DNA from: Sedimentibacter sp. zth1
GTDB taxonomy: Bacteria > Bacillota > Clostridia > Tissierellales > Sedimentibacteraceae
DNA: 64,000 nucleotides
NCBI RefSeq assembly: GCF_017352195.1
Contig: NZ_CP071445.1
Location: forward strand, 2,046,001-2,110,000
Direction: 5' to 3'
Shown: piece after piece, positions 46,965 through 55,781 of the stretch
How positions within the stretch are numbered: position 1 is the first letter of the stretch
Layout of the letters: each line of letters starts with the position of its first letter
The notes under the pieces: model-generated
What the model was told of the DNA's origin: nothing
Seen by the model: only the letters and a program-made list of their open reading frames with translations
Database searches by the model: none
Made by a program: the position numbers and the translations under genes

Positions 46965-47684
46965 TTAATCCATAGCCATAGACACGTTAACCATTGTTAA
47001 CATTGCAAATATAAATGACTGCAATAGTCCTGCAAAAATATCAAAATATCCGTGGAATGGTAATGGTAATAATAATTGAAATACTGGCAAAGCATTTGGT
47101 CCAAATAGGGATGTACTTAGGGTTGCTAATAAACCGTAAAATAAATTCATAATTATAAGACCTCCTACTATATTACCAAACAGACGAAATCCTAATGATA
47201 TAGGATTTGTTATTTCACTAATAAGATTCATAGGTGTAAATAAAAATATAGGTTCTGTAAAACCTTTTAATCTTTTAACAACTCCCTTTGATTTAACAGC
47301 ATTGTACTGAATAAGACAAAATGTTACTAAACCAAAAGCTAAAGTAGTATTAAGATCTGCTGTTGGAGGTCTTAATCCTATTATTCCTATAGTATTTGCT
47401 ATAGCCATAAATATTAAAATAGTGCCCATATAAGGAGCAAATCGCACTTTATCTTCACCCATGGTCTGCTTCGTTAGATTGTTAATAGTATCTACCAATA
47501 ATTCAACAAAATTCTGTACCTTTTTAGGAATTTTTTCAAAATTTCTTGTTACTAGAATACATGTTATTGTTATTACAATCATTATTAGCCATGTTGTTGT
47601 AACAGTATTTGTTATCGGTATAATAATATCCGTAAATGGTATTTTAAAATTCCATACCACCAAAGGTCCAAATCCACTCTCCAT
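46965..47684 (-). CDS. atpB: ATP synthase F0 subunit a
   Basis: The 239-residue membrane protein has five to six helices and the conserved block PISLGFRLFGNIVGGLIIM near residue 160, which contains the essential stator arginine facing the c-ring. It forms the ion half-channels. Its ATG overlaps the stop of the preceding AtpI-like gene (TAATG), so translation is coupled. Confidence 0.96.
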   Translation of the reverse strand: MESGFGPLVVWNFKIPFTDIIIPITNTVTTTWLIMIVITITCILVTRNFEKIPKKVQNFVELLVDTINNLTKQTMGEDKVRFAPYMGTILIFMAIANTIGIIGLRPPTADLNTTLAFGLVTFCLIQYNAVKSKGVVKRLKGFTEPIFLFTPMNLISEITNPISLGFRLFGNIVGGLIIMNLFYGLLATLSTSLFGPNALPVFQLLLPLPFHGYFDIFAGLLQSFIFAMLTMVNVSMAMD

Positions 47685-48091
47685 TATTTTTCCTCCTTTC
47701 TTTTTGTCATTCTTTTGAAACTGCTTTTGTTATTAAATATTTGTGAAAAATAAATTATATATTTTATTAATAAAAGCCCTATTATTACACTAATTGCATT
47801 TAAATAGTTAGCCTTTAAAGCTATAATTAAAACTACAGCCGTGATTGTTAATCTTACAAAATAATTTGCTGTAGCATATGTTTTTGCACCTCTAGGTGAC
47901 ATTGTAACAACTTTTTTTACTGTTTGACCTAATAACAAAAAATTTAAAATACCTATTAAACCTCCGAAAATGTACCCTTTAATCCAAGCTACTGAATCAT
48001 TTGTAAAAAACAAGGCTAGTATTATTAATACTATTAGCACAATTACATCAATTAATATTATTTTATACTGTAATTTAGCTGTTTTGTTCAC
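47684..48091 (-). CDS. atpI: ATP synthase subunit I (AtpI-like)
   Basis: The 135-residue protein has four membrane helices and the short basic sequence GQTVKKVV after the second, as in ATP_synt_I family members. AtpI proteins help c-ring assembly in several bacteria. The start is a GTG. It lies directly before atpB with overlapping stop and start codons, as is typical. Confidence 0.85.
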   Translation of the reverse strand: MNKTAKLQYKIILIDVIVLIVLIILALFFTNDSVAWIKGYIFGGLIGILNFLLLGQTVKKVVTMSPRGAKTYATANYFVRLTITAVVLIIALKANYLNAISVIIGLLLIKYIIYFSQIFNNKSSFKRMTKRKEEK

Positions 48092-48108
48092 TATTGTACC
48101 TACCTATA

Positions 48109-48324
48109 CTACTTTTTTACTGATTTCATAATCAGTTTATAAGCACTTGTAAAACCTGAGGCAATACCGAAAAGTATAAATATTATTTTAAATATATACT
48201 CTGTTTTTACCACTCTATCTATAATATTACCCAAAAATATTGAAACTAACAAAGAAGTTACAATAATTAGTCCTACCTGTGTAATTAAAGTTAAATTTTT
48301 TAAAGCATCATACTTTTTACTCAA
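48109..48324 (-). CDS. AtpZ-like F0F1 ATPase assembly or accessory protein
   Basis: The 71-residue protein has two membrane helices in hairpin arrangement (about 13-35 and 42-62; GLIIVTSLLVSIFLGNIID and IIFILFGIASGFTSAYKL). This matches the AtpZ/ATPase_gene1 family that opens many clostridial atp operons and has been linked to Mg2+/Ca2+ transport together with AtpI. The start is a TTG with a weak ribosome site. It is the first gene of the ten-gene atp operon. Confidence 0.8.
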   Translation of the reverse strand: MSKKYDALKNLTLITQVGLIIVTSLLVSIFLGNIIDRVVKTEYIFKIIFILFGIASGFTSAYKLIMKSVKK

Positions 48325-48456
48325 TATATCACATCACTTTTTATTATTATATAGATAATTAGAATTATAATTTATTTACTACCATTTTACAACAATTTTT
48401 AAAAATTTTAAATTCTATTATTTTCTCCTAATACCTATTTGTATAACTTAGTGCTT

Positions 48457-48506
48457 AAATTGCAAAAAGCTTCAATATCATATAATATTGAAACTTTTTG
48501 CAATTT
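48457..48506 (-). terminator. Long hairpin after mnaA
   Basis: Two 22-base arms pair with one mismatch around a 6-base loop (48457-48478 with 48485-48506), directly after the mnaA stop on the minus strand. It separates this transcription unit from the atp operon. Confidence 0.85.
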
Positions 48507-48518
48507 GTATTTAGTTTG

Positions 48519-49637
48519 CTAAAGAAGCTTTTCTTTTATTATACTAACAATATTTTTTGCAGCTGTTCCATCTCCGTACGGATTTACTGCAAAAGCCATT
48601 TTTTCATATTCTTTTTCATCTCTAACTAGCTTGTTGATATTTTTAACAATATTATCTTTATCTACTCCAATTAGTCTTGCTGTACCTGCTTCAATTCCTT
48701 CAGGTCTTTCTGTTTCTTTTCTAACTACAAGTACAGGTTTACCTAAAGAAGGTGCCTCCTCTTGTATACCACCAGAATCTGTTACTATTAAATATGATTT
48801 TGCCATTAAGTGAGCAAAAGGTAAATAGTCTATAGGTTCAGTTAAATGTATTCTTTTATTATCTCCTAAAATTTTCGTTGCTATTTCCCTAACTTTAGGA
48901 TTTTTATGCATAGGGTATATAATTTCAACATTGTCATTTGATTCCACAACTTCTTTTATCGCCCCAAAAATATTTTCCATATTTTCGCCTATATTTTCTC
49001 TTCTATGCGCTGTCATCAATATTACTTTCTTATTTTTAAAATCAATATTATTAACTGAATCATCATTAAATTTAAAGTCTTTATTTAGTACCATGTGAAG
49101 TGCATCTATAGCAGTGTTTCCTGTAACAAATATTTTCTCTTCATCATAATTTTCTTTAAATAAATTTTCTCTTGCTTGATTTGTAGGAGCAAAATGAAAG
49201 TTAGTTACAACTCCTGTTAACATTCTGTTTGCTTCTTCTGGAAAAGGCGAATACAAATCACCACTTCTAAGTCCTGCTTCCACATGACCTATTTTAACTC
49301 CATTGTAAAAAGCAGCTAAAGCTCCAGCAAAAACAGCTGTTGTATCTCCTTGTACCAACATTAAATCAGGTTCAAATTCCTTTATTACCTTTTCAACACC
49401 TACAAGTGATTTATGAGTAACCTCAGTTAAAGTTTGACCCGGTTTAAATATGTTCAAATCATAATCAGGAACTATATCAAATACATGCAATATTTGGTCT
49501 AGCATTTCTCTGTGCTGTCCTGTAACACATACCTTTGTAATAATTTCGTCTTGCTTTTTTAATTCTTTTATTAATGGCGCCATTTTAACAGCTTCCGGTC
49601 TAGTTCCAAACACTAACAATACTTTTAATTTATCCAT
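48519..49637 (-). CDS. mnaA: UDP-N-acetylglucosamine 2-epimerase (non-hydrolysing)
   Basis: The protein has about 372 residues and starts MDKLKVLLVFGTRPEAVKMAPLI. It has GQHREML near 40, the catalytic-region HVEAGLRSGD near 120, and TAHRRENIG near 210. It interconverts UDP-GlcNAc and UDP-ManNAc for teichoic acid or polysaccharide synthesis. The start is ATG 49637; GGAGG lies just upstream, and a TTG at 49649 overlaps that site. It follows tagO by 16 bases, an apt pairing. Confidence 0.95.
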   Translation of the reverse strand: MDKLKVLLVFGTRPEAVKMAPLIKELKKQDEIITKVCVTGQHREMLDQILHVFDIVPDYDLNIFKPGQTLTEVTHKSLVGVEKVIKEFEPDLMLVQGDTTAVFAGALAAFYNGVKIGHVEAGLRSGDLYSPFPEEANRMLTGVVTNFHFAPTNQARENLFKENYDEEKIFVTGNTAIDALHMVLNKDFKFNDDSVNNIDFKNKKVILMTAHRRENIGENMENIFGAIKEVVESNDNVEIIYPMHKNPKVREIATKILGDNKRIHLTEPIDYLPFAHLMAKSYLIVTDSGGIQEEAPSLGKPVLVVRKETERPEGIEAGTARLIGVDKDNIVKNINKLVRDEKEYEKMAFAVNPYGDGTAAKNIVSIIKEKLL

Positions 49638-49653
49638 TATTTCCTCCAAAATC

Positions 49654-50682
49654 TTATTTAATTTTTCTCATTAAATTTAATTTTTTTGCTAATAAAAAAA
49701 TTACTAATGCTACTATTACACCTGCTAATATTCCTATTGGTGTGCTTACATTTGAAATAAAAACTGCTGTAAATCCAAGTACAGCACTAATAACATATAA
49801 TATTAGTACAGTCTTTTTTTGTGATAAGCCTTTATTCATCAACTGATGATGTAGATGTTCCTTATCTGCTTCCATAATAGACTTTTTATTAATAAGTCTT
49901 CTTATTATAGCAAAGAAAGTATCTAATATTGGTATTCCAATAGCTAATATTGGTACAATCAAAGTTATTGCGGTTGCGCTTTTGACCATACCGAGAATAC
50001 CAATTATAGACAGCAAATATCCTAGAAGCATAGCACCTGTATCACCCATAAATATTTTTGCTGGATTAAAATTATGTGGTAGGAATCCAAAACAAGCTCC
50101 AGAAACTATTGCACATTGTACAGTTATAAAATCATGCCCTTTAGTAATTGCTGTTACAAGCAAAGATAAAGAAGCTATTCCTGATACTCCTGCCGCTAAT
50201 CCATCAAGTCCATCTATAAGATTTATAGTATTAGTTATACCAACTATCCATATTATGGTTATAGGTATAGAAAACTTATCTAACATGCTCATTCCAGTCA
50301 TCGAAAGTGGATTAGTTATAAAGTGTATTCTTACCCCACCTACCACTGCTACTACTGCTGCAATAATTTGAATTAGCAACTTAACCTTTGCCGGCATATC
50401 ATACATGTCATCAACTATACCTGCTAAAACCAAAATTGTAGCACCTATGATAACTGATATATTAACTGTATTATGAGGTAGAAAAACTATAGCACATGCA
50501 ATTATGGCAATGTACATTGCAAGTCCACCAAAATAAGGCATTGGTTTTTTGTGTATTTTTCTTTCACACTTAGGAACATCTAATGCTCCAACTTTTATTG
50601 CTAGTTTTCTCGCTAATGGTGTCATTAAAAAGGCAATAACCAGTGAACTAAAAAAAGCAATTATATATAAATAATTATTCAT
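49654..50682 (-). CDS. tagO: Undecaprenyl-phosphate GlcNAc-1-phosphate transferase
   Basis: The 342-residue membrane protein has about ten to eleven helices. It carries the polyprenyl-phosphate transferase motifs GALDVP..RKIHKKP near 35, GIVDDMYDMPAKVKL near 88, NLIDGLDGLA near 155 and FMGDTGAM near 212, and the cytoplasmic HLHHQLMNKG near 280. It attaches GlcNAc-1-P to undecaprenyl phosphate, starting wall teichoic acid or other wall polymers. It lies between rpiB and mnaA in one transcription unit. Confidence 0.93.
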   Translation of the reverse strand: MNNYLYIIAFFSSLVIAFLMTPLARKLAIKVGALDVPKCERKIHKKPMPYFGGLAMYIAIIACAIVFLPHNTVNISVIIGATILVLAGIVDDMYDMPAKVKLLIQIIAAVVAVVGGVRIHFITNPLSMTGMSMLDKFSIPITIIWIVGITNTINLIDGLDGLAAGVSGIASLSLLVTAITKGHDFITVQCAIVSGACFGFLPHNFNPAKIFMGDTGAMLLGYLLSIIGILGMVKSATAITLIVPILAIGIPILDTFFAIIRRLINKKSIMEADKEHLHHQLMNKGLSQKKTVLILYVISAVLGFTAVFISNVSTPIGILAGVIVALVIFLLAKKLNLMRKIK

Positions 50683-50695
50683 TTCATCGCCTACT

Positions 50696-51142
50696 TTAAA
50701 TGTTAGAATTTTCTATGTTCATCATTTTTTCTATCCTTCTTATATGTCTACCACCTTCAAATTCAGTAGAAAAAAATGTGTCCACAATTTCTAAAGCTAA
50801 GTTTTTACCCACAATTCCGGCTCCAAAAGCTAACATATTAGCATCATTATGCAATCTAGTCATTTTAGCCATATATGCATTTGTACATAAAGCACATCTT
50901 ACACCTTTTACTTTATTTGCTGATATTGATATTCCTATACCAGTTGTACAAATAACTATACCTTTTTCACATTCTTTCTTAGAAACACATTCTGCTGCCT
51001 TTTGCCCATAATCAGGATAGTCAACAGAATCCAAGCTATAAGTTCCCGTATCAATAATTTCAAAACCCTTGTCTTCTAAATGTTTCTTAACAATTTCTTT
51101 TAATTCATATCCACCGTGGTCACAACCTAAAGATATTTTCAT
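50696..51142 (-). CDS. rpiB: Ribose-5-phosphate isomerase B
   Basis: The 148-residue protein has the RpiB signature CDHGGYELKEIV at the N-terminus, the catalytic-cysteine segment ICTTGIGISISANKVKG near 65, and HNDANMLAFGAGIVG near 98. It interconverts ribose-5-phosphate and ribulose-5-phosphate. It follows the Sua5-phosphatase gene by 18 bases, the same order as ywlC-ywlE-ywlF in Bacillus. Confidence 0.95.
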   Translation of the reverse strand: MKISLGCDHGGYELKEIVKKHLEDKGFEIIDTGTYSLDSVDYPDYGQKAAECVSKKECEKGIVICTTGIGISISANKVKGVRCALCTNAYMAKMTRLHNDANMLAFGAGIVGKNLALEIVDTFFSTEFEGGRHIRRIEKMMNIENSNI

Positions 51143-51160
51143 ATTTATTTCCTCTCAAAA

Positions 51161-52669
51161 TTATAAATGTATTTTACTTATAACATTATTTACACTTTCT
51201 TTAATTTCATCTCTACATTTTCTATATACATCCAAATCCTGTCCATATGGATCTAGAATATCAAGTGATACATCTGAATTGACATATTCTTTAAACGTAT
51301 ATATCTTATCACTTATTTCTTTATTAGTCCTTAATAAAATATGTTTATGTTTTTCAGTCATAGTAAGTATTAAATTAGCCTTTTCAAGCATTTTATCGTT
51401 TATAACTTTTGATTTATAATTTGATATATCAATATTAATTTCCTTTAATGCCTCTACAGCATATTTGCTTGCTGATTCGCCATCTATAGCACTAATACCA
51501 GCTGAGCATACATCAATTGGTAAATTTTTATTATATAAAACATTTTTTATTATACCCTCTGCTATACAACTTCTGCATGTATTTCCAGTACATATTAATA
51601 ATAAATTAAAATTAGGCAATGTCTTAATTTCACTTGAAGCCTTACCAAGTCTATTCATTATAGCTTTTCCAATATTTTGTTCCTCAAATGATTCCGAAAG
51701 AATTACATCTACTCCAAGCTTATCAAAATTTCTAAGTTGTCTAAACAAATTTGAAGCAATTGTAATAGGATTATTCCTATCTCCTATACTAGACACTATT
51801 CCTTGTTGATAATTATTTTTGGTTTGATCAGTTGCCATAATTCCAACTTTACTACCGTTATCTAAATATAACTTACAGTCTTTTTGTATCTGTTCCACCA
51901 TTTTATTAATACTACCCTTATATGTAATAACCTTAGCCTTTGGCGAATAGTGTCTATATTTTTGTCCCGGTGATCTAGGAATTATTTTCTCATCATTCTT
52001 AATAATAGCTGGATCATAATCACAGCTACCCAGAACGCTCTTGATATCTTCGCTAGTTACTCCACCTGGTCTTAAAATCATCGGTATATCCACTGTTACA
52101 TCGACAACAGAAGATTCAAGTCCTATACTTGTACTTCCACCATCAATTATCATGTCAACCTTACCATACAAATCTTCTATAACATGTGAAGCCTCTGTTG
52201 GACTTGGTTTTCCTGATGTGTTAGCACTCGGTGCAGCGATAGGTGTTTTACTTAATCTAATCAATTCTAATGCAATCTTATTTTTCGGCATCCTTATGCC
52301 AACTGTATCTAATCCTGCAGTAACTATATCTTTAATAATTGGTTTTCTTTTAAACAACATAGTTAACGGACCTGGCCAAAAATTTTTAGCCAATATACGT
52401 GCGTTACTCGGTATCTCTTCAACAATAGTATTCAAATCGTTAATATCTATAATATGAACTATTAATGGATTGTCCTGTGGTCTACCTTTGGCTTCAAATA
52501 CTTTGGCACATGCATCTTCATTTAAAGCATCCGCACCAAGCCCATAAACAGTTTCTGTCGGAAATACAACCAACCCACCATTATTTATTATTTCTGCTGC
52601 TTCTTGTAAAACATTCAAATCAATGTTATCAGGATCAACCTTTACAACCTTAGTCTTCAAATCATTCAT
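51161..52669 (-). CDS. Fusion of Sua5 threonylcarbamoyl-AMP synthase and arginine phosphatase (YwlE type)
   Basis: The 502-residue protein joins two enzymes. Residues 10-340 are Sua5/YwlC: the YrdC domain (GGLVVFPTETVYGLGADA near 31-48) and the linker SPGQKYRHYSPKA (233-245), followed by the Sua5 domain. It makes threonylcarbamoyl-AMP for t6A tRNA modification. Residues 354-502 are a low-molecular-weight phosphatase with the P-loop CTGNTCRS (C360, R366) and the general acid D473 in DPYG. The threonine in the middle of the P-loop (T364) is the feature that gives YwlE arginine-phosphatase specificity. Start ATG 52669 lies 2 bases after the antiporter stop. Confidence 0.92.
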   Translation of the reverse strand: MNDLKTKVVKVDPDNIDLNVLQEAAEIINNGGLVVFPTETVYGLGADALNEDACAKVFEAKGRPQDNPLIVHIIDINDLNTIVEEIPSNARILAKNFWPGPLTMLFKRKPIIKDIVTAGLDTVGIRMPKNKIALELIRLSKTPIAAPSANTSGKPSPTEASHVIEDLYGKVDMIIDGGSTSIGLESSVVDVTVDIPMILRPGGVTSEDIKSVLGSCDYDPAIIKNDEKIIPRSPGQKYRHYSPKAKVITYKGSINKMVEQIQKDCKLYLDNGSKVGIMATDQTKNNYQQGIVSSIGDRNNPITIASNLFRQLRNFDKLGVDVILSESFEEQNIGKAIMNRLGKASSEIKTLPNFNLLLICTGNTCRSCIAEGIIKNVLYNKNLPIDVCSAGISAIDGESASKYAVEALKEINIDISNYKSKVINDKMLEKANLILTMTEKHKHILLRTNKEISDKIYTFKEYVNSDVSLDILDPYGQDLDVYRKCRDEIKESVNNVISKIHL

Positions 52670-52670
52670 T

Positions 52671-53858
52671 CTATAGTTCGCCCTTAATTAAATTATCTTT
52701 ATTATTTTTTTCCTTAAAAACTTTTTTCAAAAGAATTGGTGTTAAAATTGTAGTTCCCATAGAAACAACAATTGCAGATGTAAATAATCCATTAGGAATT
52801 ATTCCTAAATTTTTACCAAGATTAGCAACTATAAGTGCCACCTCTGCTCTTGGAATCATTCCAATGCCTACTTGCAATGCCTCTTTATTGCTAAATCCAG
52901 TAAGTTTTGCCGTAACTCCACAACCTATTATTTTACCAAATATCGCTACTACCAAAAATATAACTGGGAACACTATAGAGGTAATTCCATTTAAATCTAC
53001 TCCTATTCCGATATTAGCAAAGAAAATCGGTGTAAATATAGTATACGCTATTACGCTAAAATCATTATCAACTTTACTTTTAAATTTTCGTATCTTAGAA
53101 AATATAATACCTGCTGTATATGCTCCAATAATAGTTGCTAATCCTAATTCGGAAGCAAAAAATGCTATTAAAAAACAACATATTAAAGCTACAGTCCCCG
53201 GAGTAACGATATGCGCAAATTTGTGCAAATATTTAGAAAACAATTTTACTAAAATTATACCAACTATAAGTGCTAATACAAAAAATACTATTATTTTAGC
53301 TATAATAATTAATGGATTACTACCATTTGTTGGACTAACTATTCCTACAACTACTGCAAGTATGACTATACCTATAACATCATCCATTATTGCAGCACCT
53401 AATATATTAACTCCTACTTTATCCTTAACCTTATTAAATTCTCTAAGCGATTGAACTGTAATACTAATACTAGTAGCAGTTAATATTACTCCTGCAAATA
53501 TTGCTGCTTCAATTGTCGCATCCTTATAAAATAGAAGAACTGCTCCAACTCCAAGTATGTACGGAACAACTATACCACCCAGTGCAATAAACAAAGAACT
53601 TCCTGCTGATCTTTTTAATTCCTCTAAATCAGTTTCCAATCCAGCCATAAACATTAACAATATAACACCTATTTCAGATAAACATGATATTATTTCAGTT
53701 TCACCAATAATACCAAATACTGAAGGTCCAATAAGTAAACCTGCCAATATTTGACCAAGCACGCAAGGCTGTTTAAACTTTACGGCTATTATTCCACCTA
53801 AATTTGCCGCTAATAATATGACTCCTACATCAAATAAAAATTTTGAACTCTGCTCCAT
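52671..53858 (-). CDS. CPA2-type cation/proton antiporter
   Basis: The 395-residue protein has about twelve to thirteen membrane helices. It carries the family opening QPCVLGQILAGLLIGP near residue 30 and the ion-binding region ILGAAIMDDVIGIVIL near 155 with paired aspartates, as in Na+(K+)/H+ antiporters of the KefB/NapA type. There is no C-terminal TrkA domain. It probably exports Na+ or K+ in exchange for H+. It is the first gene of the unit that continues with the Sua5 fusion. Confidence 0.87.
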   Translation of the reverse strand: MEQSSKFLFDVGVILLAANLGGIIAVKFKQPCVLGQILAGLLIGPSVFGIIGETEIISCLSEIGVILLMFMAGLETDLEELKRSAGSSLFIALGGIVVPYILGVGAVLLFYKDATIEAAIFAGVILTATSISITVQSLREFNKVKDKVGVNILGAAIMDDVIGIVILAVVVGIVSPTNGSNPLIIIAKIIVFFVLALIVGIILVKLFSKYLHKFAHIVTPGTVALICCFLIAFFASELGLATIIGAYTAGIIFSKIRKFKSKVDNDFSVIAYTIFTPIFFANIGIGVDLNGITSIVFPVIFLVVAIFGKIIGCGVTAKLTGFSNKEALQVGIGMIPRAEVALIVANLGKNLGIIPNGLFTSAIVVSMGTTILTPILLKKVFKEKNNKDNLIKGEL

Positions 53859-53996
53859 TTTATCTCCTAACTATTTTGTTAATTAATACTATTTTTTAAA
53901 ATAATACTAAAAGTTTTTTGTAATTTAGTAAGAAATAAAATTATGTTAATTTTACTATTTTATTATTATAATATGAATAAATTCACTTAACACAAG

Positions 53997-54100
53997 TTTT
54001 ATGCCATCTTTCTAAATTCATAATAATTATACCACTTTAATATTACCATATCAACAAATTAATACTAAATCAATTTTTACGCCATCTGGCAAAATTCATA
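53997..54100. repeat. Pair of 26-base direct repeats
   Basis: Bases 53997-54022 and 54075-54100 match at 22 of 26 positions (core GCCATCT...AAATTCATA), 78 bases apart. The second copy contains the small palindrome GCCATCTGGC. Confidence 0.5.
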
Positions 54101-54241
54101 TACCCTCTATTATAAATTATTGTTACTCATTTTATAATTTTTATTTAATGTTTTAAGGAATTTAATATTTAGTATTTATACTTTAGAATTTAGAAAATGA
54201 AAAATGGAAAAGTTTCTTTAAATAAAGATAGGTAAAAAAAT

Positions 54242-54269
54242 ATAAAGCACTACAAATAAAGTGCTTTAT
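54242..54269 (-). terminator. Terminator of hup
   Basis: ATAAAGCACT and AGTGCTTTAT form a 10-base-pair stem with an 8-base loop; on the minus strand ATATTTTTTT follows. Confidence 0.82.
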
Positions 54270-54300
54270 TTAATAATAGTATAAATGATTGCAATATTTC

Positions 54301-54322
54301 CAGGTGGGCTTAAGCCCACCTG
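54301..54322. repeat. 22-base perfect GC-rich palindrome
   Basis: The arms are CAGGTGGGCTT and AAGCCCACCTG with no loop. It lies between the hup stop and the hup terminator. It has no T-tract, so it is not a terminator by itself; it may protect the 3' end or be a small mobile remnant. Confidence 0.5.
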
Positions 54323-54334
54323 CCAAAGTTAATA

Positions 54335-54613
54335 TTATTCGTTTACAGCTTCTTTTAGAGACTTACCAGCTTTAAATACTGGTGCTTTTGATGCAGGTAT
54401 TGCAATTTCTTCTTTAGGATTTCTTGGATTTCTTCCTGTTCTTTCTTTTCTGTTTCTAACTTCAAAAGTTCCAAATCCAACTAATTGAACCTTTTCGCCT
54501 TTAACTAACTCATCTTTTATACTGTCCATCATAGCGTTAAGAGCTCTCTCAGCATCTTTCTTAGTAAATCCAGTTTTTTCTGCTATATTAGCAATTAATT
54601 CAGCTTTATTCAC
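54335..54613 (-). CDS. hup: DNA-binding protein HU
   Basis: The 92-residue protein starts MNKAELIANIAEKTGFTKKDAERALNAM and has the HU DNA-binding arm signature GFGTFEVRNRKERTGRNPRNPKEEI. It compacts and bends DNA as a dimer. It starts with GTG after AAGGAGGG. It lies 66 bases after the yabN/mazG gene, which together with the SpoVB-type gene repeats the yabM-yabN-hup order seen in clostridia. Confidence 0.96.
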   Translation of the reverse strand: MNKAELIANIAEKTGFTKKDAERALNAMMDSIKDELVKGEKVQLVGFGTFEVRNRKERTGRNPRNPKEEIAIPASKAPVFKAGKSLKEAVNE

Positions 54614-54679
54614 AAAAAAACCCTCCTTAAATTATTAATTTTATTTAAATTCCTATTGGAATCTTTGACTGATTGTTTA

Positions 54680-55729
54680 TCATTTCTCTTTTTCTTTTTG
54701 TTTCTCTTTATTCCAAATTTTTAATGCTTCTTCTGTAGTTACAGCTTTATCATCACCGAAAACATGTGGATGTCTTCTTATCATTTTTTCACACACGTTA
54801 TTTATTACGTCATTAATATTAAAATATCCTTCTTCTGATGCAATTTCACTATGAAAAACTACCTGGAATAAAACATCCCCTAATTCTTCACATAAATTTT
54901 CATAATCCTTATTGTCAATAGCATCTAATGCTTCGTTAACTTCATCGGTAAAACACTGCTTACAAGTATCATGTGTTTGCTTTCTATCCCACGGGCATCC
55001 TTCTGGTCCCCGTAAAATTTTAGTAACTCTAAATAAGTTGTTTATATTATACAACGGTTTTTTATAACTTTCAATAGGCAAAATGCAAAAATATGTTGAA
55101 AACTCATAATTTCTTTCTTGATCTAGCAAATATAAAGGTATTTTTTTTATATTTTTATTTAAAACATCAATTTTCAGAACCTCATGAGAGTCGGAATACG
55201 ATTCCATAAGCATAATTTTAATATTTGAAGCAACATCTTGTCTATCTATCTGCGTGATAAAATTTACAGAATTAATATCAAAGCTAAATTCATCAATCTC
55301 TAAACAATCCAAAACTTTTATGCTTTTATAGTCTGCATAACCTGATAAAGTTAAACATTCCTCCAAAAAGCTTTTCGCATCATATATCTCGATTTTAATT
55401 TCATCATCACACAGTGCTAGTAATTTTTTCGTAACCACATCCCCTAAATATGGACTACCTGGAATGCAATAATTAATTTTACCATATTTTTTCACTTTTT
55501 CAACAACTTTTTCAACAATTTTTTCATAAATTTCATTAAAATCTACAAATTCAACAAAAAAATTGTCGAACGTCTCATATTTTATTCCATTTTTTAACAT
55601 TTCTTTTGTAATTGAATGTCTTTCTGTTCTTAAGAATGTAGGTATGTTACTTTTAAGAGTATTATAAGCTTTAACTGATAAATCTTCCAACTCACCTGTT
55701 CCTAATCCAATAATATTAATTGTACACAT
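54680..55729 (-). CDS. YabN-type tetrapyrrole methylase-like/MazG fusion protein
   Basis: The protein has about 349 residues. The N-terminal half opens with NIIGLGTGELEDLS, a tetrapyrrole-methylase-like fold. The C-terminal half, from about residue 240, is a MazG domain: LRGPEGCPWDRKQTHDTC, then EVNEALDAI and EELGDVLFQVVFHSEIA, with the acidic residues that bind metal. MazG domains hydrolyse NTPs to NMP and pyrophosphate. The start is taken as ATG 55729 after AAAGGTG; the frame is open to 55747. It lies between the flippase gene and hup. Confidence 0.9.
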   Translation of the reverse strand: MCTINIIGLGTGELEDLSVKAYNTLKSNIPTFLRTERHSITKEMLKNGIKYETFDNFFVEFVDFNEIYEKIVEKVVEKVKKYGKINYCIPGSPYLGDVVTKKLLALCDDEIKIEIYDAKSFLEECLTLSGYADYKSIKVLDCLEIDEFSFDINSVNFITQIDRQDVASNIKIMLMESYSDSHEVLKIDVLNKNIKKIPLYLLDQERNYEFSTYFCILPIESYKKPLYNINNLFRVTKILRGPEGCPWDRKQTHDTCKQCFTDEVNEALDAIDNKDYENLCEELGDVLFQVVFHSEIASEEGYFNINDVINNVCEKMIRRHPHVFGDDKAVTTEEALKIWNKEKQKEKEK

Positions 55730-55781
55730 AATTTCACCTTTATACATTTTAAAAGCTAATGAACAATCATTAGCGATAATT

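Larger units (their letters stand above)
53859..54334. other. 476-base AT-rich gap between antiporter and hup
   Basis: No gene is seen. It contains a pair of related 26-base sequences (53997-54022 and 54075-54100), the hup terminator (54242-54269) and a 22-base perfect palindrome (54301-54322). The antiporter promoter should also be here but was not identified. Confidence 0.6.

Noticed and set aside
52864-53454. Antisense frame of 196 codons opposite the antiporter gene
   Set aside because: It is a Pro/Ile/Thr-rich shadow of a membrane protein gene, with no start signal.
54301-54322. Terminator of hup
   Set aside because: It has no loop and no T-tract on either strand, while a standard terminator lies just downstream at 54242-54269.
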